Assembly (NCBI GenBank): GCA_947259365.1
Contig: CAMYMC010000015.1
Span: forward strand, 1 to 64,000
Direction: 5' to 3'
Source of the DNA: an uncultured Acidimicrobiaceae bacterium
GTDB lineage: Bacteria > Actinomycetota > Acidimicrobiia > Spongiisociales > UBA5794
DNA: 64,000 nucleotides
Part shown: piece after piece, positions 18,935-26,901 of the stretch
Position numbering within the stretch: position 1 is the stretch's first letter
Layout: each line of letters starts with the position of its first letter
Made by a program: the position numbers and the translations under genes
The notes under the pieces: model-generated
The model's database searches: none
What the model was told of the DNA's origin: nothing
Seen by the model: only the letters and a program-made list of their open reading frames with translations

Positions 18935-19039
18935 CGGTCTCTCCCCAGGGTCATTGCGTCGTTGTGAGCCGGCGGGAGTCTAGGTCGCCTCCCGAGGCCC
19001 GGACCATGCCACCCCCTCCCCGGCCCCCGCCGGACGGGC

Positions 19040-19588
19040 TCACGCACGCCGAGACCGGCTCGCCCACAGGACGACGGCGAGGCCCAGCAGCACCATCCCG
19101 ACGACGTAGGCGACCGGGTTCGCCTCCTCCTCGAGCGCCCTCCCCAGCCGGACCACGGTGAGGGAGGACACGTCGAGGTAGGACTCACCGCCGCGCTCGG
19201 GGTCGTGGTGGCGCCAGACGCCGACGGCGGAGACGACGGGACCCACCCGCCGGTACCCCCCGGGTCGGTCGAGCTCGAAGGCGACATCGGAAGGGATCCT
19301 GATGCCGACGCCGGTGTTGGCGCCGGTGAGCGCCCCACCCGACGCGACCGGGTCGGCGGCGTACGAATCGTCGTTGAGCTGGGCCCACACGGTCCCGCCG
19401 GAGCGCACGCCGTAGTCGCCGACGAGCTCGCCGACGAGCTCGATCTCGACCCCCGAGAGCGCGGCGCTGCGCTCGATGAGCTCGGGGACGGGAACCGTCT
19501 CCTGCGCCGCCGCCGGAGGCGCCGCGCCCGCCATCACCCAAGCGGCGGCGAGGACGGCGACGAAGGGTGTGAAGATCCCGCGCTTCAT
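19040..19588 (-). CDS. Secreted/membrane-anchored protein of unknown function
   Basis: MKRGIFTPFVAVLAAAWVMAGAAPPAAAQETVP signal peptide and C-terminal TM (NPVAYVVGMVLLGLAVVLWASRSRRA). Confidence 0.7.
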   Translation of the reverse strand: MKRGIFTPFVAVLAAAWVMAGAAPPAAAQETVPVPELIERSAALSGVEIELVGELVGDYGVRSGGTVWAQLNDDSYAADPVASGGALTGANTGVGIRIPSDVAFELDRPGGYRRVGPVVSAVGVWRHHDPERGGESYLDVSSLTVVRLGRALEEEANPVAYVVGMVLLGLAVVLWASRSRRA

Positions 19589-21081
19589 CGGCCCCTCACC
19601 CACGCCACGAAGAACCCGAAGAGGGCGAACACCGCGACGAACTCGAGGCGGCCCGCCCACATCTGGAGGATGTACGTCACCTCGAGGAGCACCGGCATCG
19701 CCGCGTCGGTCACCCCGACCGACAGACCCACCGAGGCGCCGGCGCTCACCGACTCGAACAGAGCGTGATCGAGCGGGATCCCGTAGGCGAGGCCGACCCC
19801 GGCCCCGATGAAGAAGAGAGCAACGTAGAGCAGCGAGACCGTCATGACCGTCTGGGACAACTCGGCGGTGAGGTGCTTTCGGCCCGATTGCACGTACCCC
19901 GAGCCCACCACGGCCCCCTCCGGGAGAAGCACCCGCTTCACCTGGTTCGTGATCGTCTTGAACGTCAGCCCTATCCGAAGCGCCTTGACGCCTCCCGACG
20001 TCGACGACCCCATCCCGCCCAGCGCCATCGCGATCGCCATCCCACCGAACGCGAGCCCGCCCCACGTGGCGAGCTCGCCGGCGGGCACGGTGGCGAAGCC
20101 GGTCCCGGTGTGTGCCGAGAGCACCTGGAAGAAGCCCTGTCTGGTGAGGCCGAAGACCGACGTGTAGACCCCGGTGGCGGCGAGGCCGAGGAGGGTGATG
20201 GCGAGCGTGAGCCCGAACGTCGTGAGGATCGTTCGGGTCTCGAGGTTGGCGAGCACCTCGCGCCCCCGCCGCCTCCAGAGGGCGTAGTGGACCCCGAACG
20301 AGAGCGCGCCGGCCACCATGAGGACGGCGGCGACGCTCTCGAAGACGGCAGAGTGGTAGTAGCCGAGACTCGTGCTCTGGGGCGTGAAGCCCCCGGTGTC
20401 GAAGCCTGCGAAGAACACGAGCAGGCCGTGAAAGACGGCGCGGCGGATCCCGAAGCCGAGGACGGCGACGCCGACGAAGGACAGCACCGCGACACCGGCG
20501 ATGAGGTGGGCGAGGGCGACGGCCCAGATGAACCGCGCCGTCGACGTCACCGAGGGGAAGATCCGCTCGTCGCGTGCCTCCCCGTAGTACAGCGTGAGCC
20601 CGCCGCCCGCGGCGAACAGGGACAGCGCGGCGATGATGATCCCCTGGCCGCCGAGGAAGTGCAGCCAGTGCCTCCAGAAGTTCAGGGAGGAGGCGAGGTG
20701 ATCGAGATCGTGGACGAGGGTGAGGCCCGTCGTCGTCAGCCCCGACATCGCGTCGAAGAACGCGTCGAGAGGGTCGGCGAAGTGACCGGAGAGGGCGAAC
20801 GGAATCGATCCGATGGCGGGGACGAGAAGCCACACCAGCGCGACGACGACCATGCCGTGGCTCCACTCGAGCCGTCGGGTCGATGGCGCCAGGCGGATGC
20901 CAGCGAAACCGAGGACGGCGAAGACCCCCACCATGACGAGGAATGAGCCGAGCGGGTGCCATTCCCCGGCGGCGGCAGCCCACACGACCGGCACGAGCCC
21001 GGTGAGAGCGACGACGACGAAGATGCGCCCCAAGAAGAACCCGATGGTGCGGAAGTCCTCGCCGGTGGGCCGGATCAGCAC
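19585..21081 (-). CDS. trkH: TrkH/KtrB-family K+ uptake channel subunit (copy 1)
   Basis: [57 protein letters not shown] selectivity-filter-like repeats; GTG start at 21081. Confidence 0.9.
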   Translation of the reverse strand: MLIRPTGEDFRTIGFFLGRIFVVVALTGLVPVVWAAAAGEWHPLGSFLVMVGVFAVLGFAGIRLAPSTRRLEWSHGMVVVALVWLLVPAIGSIPFALSGHFADPLDAFFDAMSGLTTTGLTLVHDLDHLASSLNFWRHWLHFLGGQGIIIAALSLFAAGGGLTLYYGEARDERIFPSVTSTARFIWAVALAHLIAGVAVLSFVGVAVLGFGIRRAVFHGLLVFFAGFDTGGFTPQSTSLGYYHSAVFESVAAVLMVAGALSFGVHYALWRRRGREVLANLETRTILTTFGLTLAITLLGLAATGVYTSVFGLTRQGFFQVLSAHTGTGFATVPAGELATWGGLAFGGMAIAMALGGMGSSTSGGVKALRIGLTFKTITNQVKRVLLPEGAVVGSGYVQSGRKHLTAELSQTVMTVSLLYVALFFIGAGVGLAYGIPLDHALFESVSAGASVGLSVGVTDAAMPVLLEVTYILQMWAGRLEFVAVFALFGFFVAWVRGR

Positions 21082-21082
21082 G

Positions 21083-21244
21083 TCACACCAGGACCAGGAT
21101 CATCGCGGCGATAACGAGGGCGACGAGGGCGACGATCGCGACGATGACCGCCTCGACGAGAAAGCTCGTGGTTCCGCCGATGACGCCGTGCCAACGGTCG
21201 GAACGCCGGCGAGGCCTGTCCTCATCCACCGTCTCACTCACCAT
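21083..21244 (-). CDS. Hidden 53-aa single-TM small protein between trkA and trkH
   Basis: My translation: MVSETVDEDRPRRRSDRWHGVIGGTTSFLVEAVIVAIVALVALVIAAMILVLV*. Starts inside the trkA end (11-bp overlap) and stops 1 nt before the trkH GTG. Too short for the supplied ORF track. Confidence 0.65.
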   Translation of the reverse strand: MVSETVDEDRPRRRSDRWHGVIGGTTSFLVEAVIVAIVALVALVIAAMILVLV

Positions 21245-21893
21245 CCGCGAAGCGGTCGAACGCCTCTGCGAATGCGGCCTCGTTCTCGACGCTCGTCACC
21301 GCCATCACCCGATCTCCGGGCTCGAGGACGGTGTCGGCGTTGGGCACCGCGACGCTGTCGCCCCTCGTCACGGTGACGAGGATCGACGGCACCGGCAGGT
21401 CGAGCTCGGCGAGAGGTTTGGCGGGGAAGCCCTCGGGGACGATCCGCTCGACGAGGCTGACCTGGCCGCCGCCGATCAACGCGACGCGCTCGAGGTCATG
21501 AACCTCGATCTCGCTGGAGATGACCCGCGCCATGAGGTCGGTCACGCCGACCACGGGCACGCCCAGCGCCTCGAACGTGGGGCGGTTCCTGGGGTCGTTG
21601 AGACGGGCGAGGAGGTTGCGAGCCCCCTTCGTCCCCCCGAGCTGGCAAGCGACGAGGTTCACTTCGTCGTGACCGGTGACTCCGAGCACCCAGTCGGCAC
21701 GGTCGACGTCGGCGGCCTCGAGCAGCCGCACGTCGGTGCCGTCACCGGAGAACACCAGCAGGTCGCGGATGTCGCTCAGCTCCGCCACACGGCGGGTGTC
21801 GATCTCGATGAGCGCGACGACGTGACCCGCCTCGAGGAGCTCGCGGGCGAGGTACGAGCCCACCTTGCCCCCGCCGACGAGCACGACCCGCAT
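21234..21893 (-). CDS. trkA: TrkA-family K+ uptake regulator (RCK domain), copy 1
   Basis: MRVVLVGGGKVGSYLARELLEAGHVVALIEIDTRRV...GDGTDVRLLEAADVDRADWVLGVTGHDEVNLVA. Confidence 0.92.
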   Translation of the reverse strand: MRVVLVGGGKVGSYLARELLEAGHVVALIEIDTRRVAELSDIRDLLVFSGDGTDVRLLEAADVDRADWVLGVTGHDEVNLVACQLGGTKGARNLLARLNDPRNRPTFEALGVPVVGVTDLMARVISSEIEVHDLERVALIGGGQVSLVERIVPEGFPAKPLAELDLPVPSILVTVTRGDSVAVPNADTVLEPGDRVMAVTSVENEAAFAEAFDRFADGE

Positions 21894-22546
21894 CAGCCGC
21901 CGTCCTCGATGAAGCGGCGGATCTTGTCCCGGGACCCGAGCCGGGTGGCAGCGACGACGAGGTCACCCTCGCGCAGCTCGAACTCGCGACCGGGCACGTA
22001 CGTGCGCGATCCGCGCCGGACCGCGGCGACGCGCACCGCGTCCTCGACCTCGAAATCGGCTACCAGCACCTGGTTGGCGGAGGCTCCGAGCGTCATCTCG
22101 ACGATCTCGACGTCGCCGCCGGAGAACGTCACGTGGTAGTGGAACTCGTCGTCGAGGATGTCCTCGTGGATGACGCGGGACACCAGCTTGGCGCCGGCAA
22201 CGTACCGGATGCCCAGGGCGCGGTACGACTCGGCGCGCGCCGGGTCGTCGAGACGAGCGATCGACTTGGGGACCTCGAAGACGAGGGTGGCGAGCTGGAC
22301 GGCCATGAGGTTGGCGTTGTCCGAGCTCGTCGCCGCCACGAAGACGTCGGCGAGTTCGACGCCGGCGTCGCGCAGTGCAGCCATGTCGTAGGCGAGCCCG
22401 GGGTGCGTCGTTCCGTCGAAGGCGCTGCCGAGCGCGGCGAACGCCTCAGGCGACGAGTCGATGACCGACACGTCGTGGCGCTCTTCCGCGAGCGATAGGG
22501 CAAGGTCGCTCCCGACCCGGCCGCAGCCGGCGATGACGATGCGCAC
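21893..22546 (-). CDS. trkA: TrkA-family K+ uptake regulator, copy 2
   Basis: VRIVIAGCGRVGSDLALSLAEERHDVSVIDSSPEAF...SSDNANLMAVQLA; GTG start at 22546; TGATG overlap with the next trkA. Confidence 0.9.
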   Translation of the reverse strand: MRIVIAGCGRVGSDLALSLAEERHDVSVIDSSPEAFAALGSAFDGTTHPGLAYDMAALRDAGVELADVFVAATSSDNANLMAVQLATLVFEVPKSIARLDDPARAESYRALGIRYVAGAKLVSRVIHEDILDDEFHYHVTFSGGDVEIVEMTLGASANQVLVADFEVEDAVRVAAVRRGSRTYVPGREFELREGDLVVAATRLGSRDKIRRFIEDGG

Positions 22547-22649
22547 GAGGTCCTCTCGTCTCGGGCGGCGAAGCTTATCCCGACGGCGGCTCGCCCCGGT
22601 GCCGCGACCGCTCGTCCGGCACCCTCTCGGGCCCACCGTCGGCGGGGCG

Positions 22650-24107
22650 TTACCTCCGCCACAGCTCCCGGGTGAAGAGGAGGAGGACGGGGAAGATCTC
22701 GAGCCGGCCGACGATCATGAGGAACGACAAGACCCATTTGCCTGCCGCAGGCACGGCGAGGTAGTTCGAGGTCGGTCCCACAGAGTCGAGTCCCGGCCCG
22801 AAGTTCCCCAGCGACGACGCCACTGCCGAGACCGACGTGAGGGCGCTCACCCCCGTCCCGGTGGCGTCGGCGATGATGCCGAACACGAGCGTGCCGGTCA
22901 TGAAGATGAACATGTAGAACAAGAAGAACGCCTGGACCGACTCGACGATGGCGTCGCTGACCGTGTCGGAGCCGAAACGGGTGAGGAACATGCCCCTTGG
23001 GTGGATGACCCGCCGCAGGTCGGCCCGCGATGCCTGGAAGAGCACACCGAGCCGGTAGGGCTTCACCGAACCGCCGGTCGAGCCGGACATGCCCCCGACG
23101 AACATGAGCCCGAGCACGAGCAGCTGCAGCGCCGGAACCCACGACCCGAAGTCAGCGGTCGCATACCCGGTCGTCGTCACCACCGAGACGGTCGTGAACA
23201 CCGAGTCGCGGATCGTCGTCGAGACCGGGCCACCCCACAGGCCGACGATCATGACGACCGAGGCCGCGAGCATGATCGCCGCGTAGAGCTTGAACTCGGC
23301 GTTGCGGAGGTACTCGGCGGGCCGGCGCAGCGCCCGGAAGTGCAGCGCGAACGACGACCCGGCCAGCACCATGAAGAGCACGGCGATCCACTGCGAATAC
23401 GCGTTGAACGCCCCCAATGATCCGGCGTCGGTGCTGAAGCCCCCGGTCGACATCGTCGTGAAGGCATGGGCGACGGCTTCGAAGAGGGTCATGTCGCCGG
23501 CGCCGCCGAGCCACAGCAACGCCACCTGGGCGAGGGTGAGCCCCAGGTACACGTACCAGAGCCGCTTGGCGGTCTCGCGAAACCGCGGGGTGAGGCGGTC
23601 CGGCGCCGGTCCGGGCGCCTCGGCCCTCGCCAACTGGACGCCTCCGACGCCGAGGAGCGGGAGGATCGCGATCGAGAGCACGATGATGCCCATCCCCCCC
23701 ATCCACTGGGTCATGCCCCGCCACATGAGCACCCCGTGGCCGAGGACGGCGGGGTCGGGGACGACGGAGGCCCCCGTTGTCGTGAACCCGGCTGCGGTTT
23801 CGAAGAACGCATCGGTGACGTTGGTGATCGCGCCCGTGAAGAGGTACGGCACCATGCCGAACGCGGAGATCGCGAACCACGAGAGGCCGACGGCGGCAAA
23901 GCCCTCGCGCGGTCTCAGCTCGCCCGGCCGGTCCCACGCCCTCCACGCGACGAGACCGGCCGCCGTGGTGAGGAGGGCGGCGAGGACGAACCACCCGACG
24001 TCGTCCCACTCCCGGTAGATCGCCGCCGTCGCCGCGGGCAGGAGCATGGCGGCGCCGACCGAGGCGACGACGACGCCGACGATGTGGAAGACGTGCCGCC
24101 GCTTCAT
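22650..24107 (-). CDS. trkH: TrkH-family K+ uptake protein (copy 2)
   Basis: DAFFETAAGFTTTGASVV, HAFTTMSTGGFSTDAGSLGAF, VSVVTTTGYATADFG, FVGGMSGSTGGSVKPYRLGVL. Confidence 0.93.
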   Translation of the reverse strand: MKRRHVFHIVGVVVASVGAAMLLPAATAAIYREWDDVGWFVLAALLTTAAGLVAWRAWDRPGELRPREGFAAVGLSWFAISAFGMVPYLFTGAITNVTDAFFETAAGFTTTGASVVPDPAVLGHGVLMWRGMTQWMGGMGIIVLSIAILPLLGVGGVQLARAEAPGPAPDRLTPRFRETAKRLWYVYLGLTLAQVALLWLGGAGDMTLFEAVAHAFTTMSTGGFSTDAGSLGAFNAYSQWIAVLFMVLAGSSFALHFRALRRPAEYLRNAEFKLYAAIMLAASVVMIVGLWGGPVSTTIRDSVFTTVSVVTTTGYATADFGSWVPALQLLVLGLMFVGGMSGSTGGSVKPYRLGVLFQASRADLRRVIHPRGMFLTRFGSDTVSDAIVESVQAFFLFYMFIFMTGTLVFGIIADATGTGVSALTSVSAVASSLGNFGPGLDSVGPTSNYLAVPAAGKWVLSFLMIVGRLEIFPVLLLFTRELWRR

Positions 24108-24166
24108 CAGGCGGCGGCTCCCGCGCCTGCACCGGGAGGCCGCGGAGGCAGCATCATCAGCATCAT
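24107..24166 (-). CDS. Possible 19-aa leader peptide coupling trkA to trkH
   Basis: MMLMMLPPRPPGAGAGAAA*; joined by TGATG overlaps to the trkA stop (24166-24168) and the trkH start (24105-24107). Confidence 0.4.
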   Translation of the reverse strand: MMLMMLPPRPPGAGAGAAA

Positions 24167-25494
24167 CAGCCGGAGAGCTTCTCGACCTCGGGGATGCCGG
24201 CGGGCAACGCGATGACGATGAGCCGGTCGCCGACCTCGATGACCGTCTCGCCGCGCGGCACGAACGCGTCCCGGCCGCGAACGACGCCGCCGATGATCAA
24301 CGAGCGGGGCAACCGGAGCTCGGCGAGCGTCTTGCCGGCAGCCGGCGAGGAGCGGCCGACCTGGAGCTCGATGGCCTCGGCATCGGAGTCCTGGAACGTC
24401 GCCACGGAGTGGATCCGTCCCCGGCGAACGAAGCGGAGAATCTGGCTCGCCGCGGACAGGCGGCTCGACACCCCGCCGTCGATGCCGACGCCGGGCAGCA
24501 TGGTGACGAGGTCCAGCCTGTGGAACCGGGCAACGGTCGTTTCGGCCCCGAGCGCCTTGCCCACGAGGCACCCGAGGATGTTGACCTCGTCCCAGCCGGT
24601 GAGGGCGAGGATGACGTCGGTGTTGCCGGCGCCCTCGGATCGCAGCACCCGGGTGTCGGTGGGGTCGCCGTGAACGCAGATCACGTTGGGGTGGGACTCG
24701 GCGAGTTTCCGGATGCGGTCGGCGTCCTGGTCGATGAGGATGGTCTGGATCCCCTCGTCGGCGACCTTCTGCGCGGTGAGGCGGGCAACGCGGGTGGCGC
24801 CGAGGATCATCACCTTCTTGGCGGGACGATCCTGCCAGCCGAGGAGCTCCATCGCCTCCGCTGCCTTGTCGGTCTCGGCCATGATCAGGACGTGATCGCC
24901 GGGCAACAGCTCGCTCGAGCCTCTGGCGATGAGGGTTTCGCCGTTGCGGATGATCGCCACCACGACCCAGGTCCATCCCGAGACCTGGTCCTTGAGCTCG
25001 CCGAGAGTGAGCCCGGTCACGGGGGCATCATCGGCGATGTACCCGCCGATGAGATCGAGCCGTCCGTCGGCGAACTCGATGACCTCCGAGACGCCGCCCT
25101 GCTGGATCAACAGCAACAATTCGTTCGCCGTCGCCTCTCCCGGGTCGATGAGGAGGTCGACGCCGAGCGCCTCCGCCTCGCCGAGGAGCTGGTCGTCCTC
25201 CACCCTGGCGACGCGCCTCGGTACGCCGAACCGCGCCCCGGCATGGGCGGCGAGGACATTGACGGCGTCGGAGCTCGTGACCGCGATGAGCAGGTCGGCA
25301 CGCCTGAGCCCGGCTTCGTCCAGTGTCGCCGGGTTCGCCCCGTTGCCGTGGATGACGAGGCAGTCGACCTCGTTCTGTAACTCGGCCGCGCGCGCTTCGT
25401 CGGACTCGACGACGACGACGTCCTGGCCTTCGGCGGACAGCCGCTCGGCGAGGTAGGAGCCGACGGCCCCGGCCCCGATGATGACGATCCTCAT
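24166..25494 (-). CDS. trkA: Full-length TrkA (two RCK modules)
   Basis: MRIVIIGAGAVGSYLAERLSAEGQDVVVVESDEARA...KKVMILGATRVARLTAQKVADEGIQTILIDQDADRI. Confidence 0.94.
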   Translation of the reverse strand: MRIVIIGAGAVGSYLAERLSAEGQDVVVVESDEARAAELQNEVDCLVIHGNGANPATLDEAGLRRADLLIAVTSSDAVNVLAAHAGARFGVPRRVARVEDDQLLGEAEALGVDLLIDPGEATANELLLLIQQGGVSEVIEFADGRLDLIGGYIADDAPVTGLTLGELKDQVSGWTWVVVAIIRNGETLIARGSSELLPGDHVLIMAETDKAAEAMELLGWQDRPAKKVMILGATRVARLTAQKVADEGIQTILIDQDADRIRKLAESHPNVICVHGDPTDTRVLRSEGAGNTDVILALTGWDEVNILGCLVGKALGAETTVARFHRLDLVTMLPGVGIDGGVSSRLSAASQILRFVRRGRIHSVATFQDSDAEAIELQVGRSSPAAGKTLAELRLPRSLIIGGVVRGRDAFVPRGETVIEVGDRLIVIALPAGIPEVEKLSG

Positions 25495-25604
25495 CGCTCC
25501 ACCAGCGTGCCTCGCGGGAAGTTGGTAGGAGACGTTAGTCCCCCCCGGGCGCCGTTCCGTATCGTGACTGGCCGAATCCCGGCCGCTGGGTACCATCCCA
25601 CGCC

Positions 25605-26840
25605 GTGTCCGACCCGCCGCTCCGCATCCCCGCCGTCATCGTCGCCCTCGCCGTCCTCGCTGCCGCATGCAGCTCCGAGGCCGAGCCGACGACGACCACG
25701 ACGACGACCGTGACCACGACGACGATCGCGACGACGACGACCGTGACGACGACGACGGCCGCCCCGACGACGACGGAGCCGCCGCGTGCCATCGATGCCT
25801 CCGGCGAGGTCGCGGCCGGCTTGCTCGGCGAGGTCGCCACCGTCTACAGCCTCGTCGCCGACGCTCGCAACGATCAGGGTTCGCTCCCGGAGGGATTCGC
25901 CGACCACCTCCGTGGCATCGAGGCCGACATCCCCGACGTCGTCGAGGTGACTGCCGTCACCGCGGCGCTGCCCACCGGGGACACCGTGGCCGTCGTCCAC
26001 GTCGCCGACGACCTCCTGTTCGCCGTCGAGGATGCGGCGGGATGGCGGGTCGTGGGAGGCCGGGTGAGCGATACGGCGCCGTGGCTGGGGGACGAGCCGA
26101 GGACGCTGCTCGTGCTGGGCTCGGACGCCCGCGTCGGGCAGAACCAGCTCCGCTACAGGGCCGACTCGATCCACCTCCTCACCGCGGTGCCGGCGGAATC
26201 GGTCGGGGCCATCGTCGGGTTCCCGAGGGACTCCTACGTCGAGGGGCCCGAGGGGTCGAACAAGTTCGCCCATCACATGGCGGGGGCCGGGCCCGAGGTG
26301 ATGCTCGACATCGCGCGCGAGCTGACGGCGCTTCCCATCGAGGGCTACGTCGTCACGGGCTTCAAGGGGTTCGCGGCGCTCATCGACATCCTCGGCAGCC
26401 TCGTCATCGACCTGCCCACGAGGATGCGGACCGGCAACAACTGGAAGGACTTCGCCGCCGGCCTGCAGACGCTCAACCCCACCCGGGCCCTCCAGCTCGC
26501 CCGCATCCGCAAAGGGCTCCCCGGAGGTGATTTCGCCCGCTCCTTCAACCAGGGGCTCATCATGCAGGCGGCCATGACCCAGGTCCAGGAGATGGGGATC
26601 GACATGCTCCCGGTCCTCCTCGTCGGGCTCCTCGAGAACGCGTGGACGGACCTCACCACGGACGATCTCCTCACGTGGGCGGCGATCCCGTACCTCATGG
26701 AGCCGACCGAGTTCACCAACGTCGTGCTGCCGGGCACGGTGGCGACGATCAGAGGCGCCTCCGTCGTCCTCCTCGACGACGAGGTCGAAGGGATCTACCG
26801 CGACCTCGAAGACGGCGTCCTCGACGAGCCGCCGGCCTGA
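25605..26840 (+). CDS. LytR-CpsA-Psr (LCP) domain protein, predicted lipoprotein with Thr-rich linker
   Basis: VALAVLAAACSSEAEP lipobox; TTTTTTTVTTTTIATTTTVTTTTAAPTTTEPP linker; RTLLVLGSDAR...YRADSIHLLTAVP...GFPRDSYV...NKFAHHMAGAGPEVMLDIARELTALPIEGYV...QLARIRKGLPGGDFARSFNQ. Confidence 0.85.
   Translation: MSDPPLRIPAVIVALAVLAAACSSEAEPTTTTTTTVTTTTIATTTTVTTTTAAPTTTEPPRAIDASGEVAAGLLGEVATVYSLVADARNDQGSLPEGFADHLRGIEADIPDVVEVTAVTAALPTGDTVAVVHVADDLLFAVEDAAGWRVVGGRVSDTAPWLGDEPRTLLVLGSDARVGQNQLRYRADSIHLLTAVPAESVGAIVGFPRDSYVEGPEGSNKFAHHMAGAGPEVMLDIARELTALPIEGYVVTGFKGFAALIDILGSLVIDLPTRMRTGNNWKDFAAGLQTLNPTRALQLARIRKGLPGGDFARSFNQGLIMQAAMTQVQEMGIDMLPVLLVGLLENAWTDLTTDDLLTWAAIPYLMEPTEFTNVVLPGTVATIRGASVVLLDDEVEGIYRDLEDGVLDEPPA
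25685..25785 (+). repeat. (ACG/ACC)n trinucleotide-like tract coding for polythreonine
   Basis: acgacgaccacgacgacgaccgtgaccacgacgacgatcgcgacgacgacgaccgtgacgacgacgacg within the LCP gene. Confidence 0.85.
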
Positions 26841-26901
26841 GTCCGCGCCTCGGGACTTTCCGGCGGCGGGTCTCGTCGGTGCCGAACCCTACGCTGGCCC
26901 G

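Noticed and set aside
24137-24168. Short tandem TGATGATGC repeat at the trkA-trkH2 junction as a regulatory repeat
   Set aside because: Only two units; better explained as the Met-codon run of the small leader ORF.
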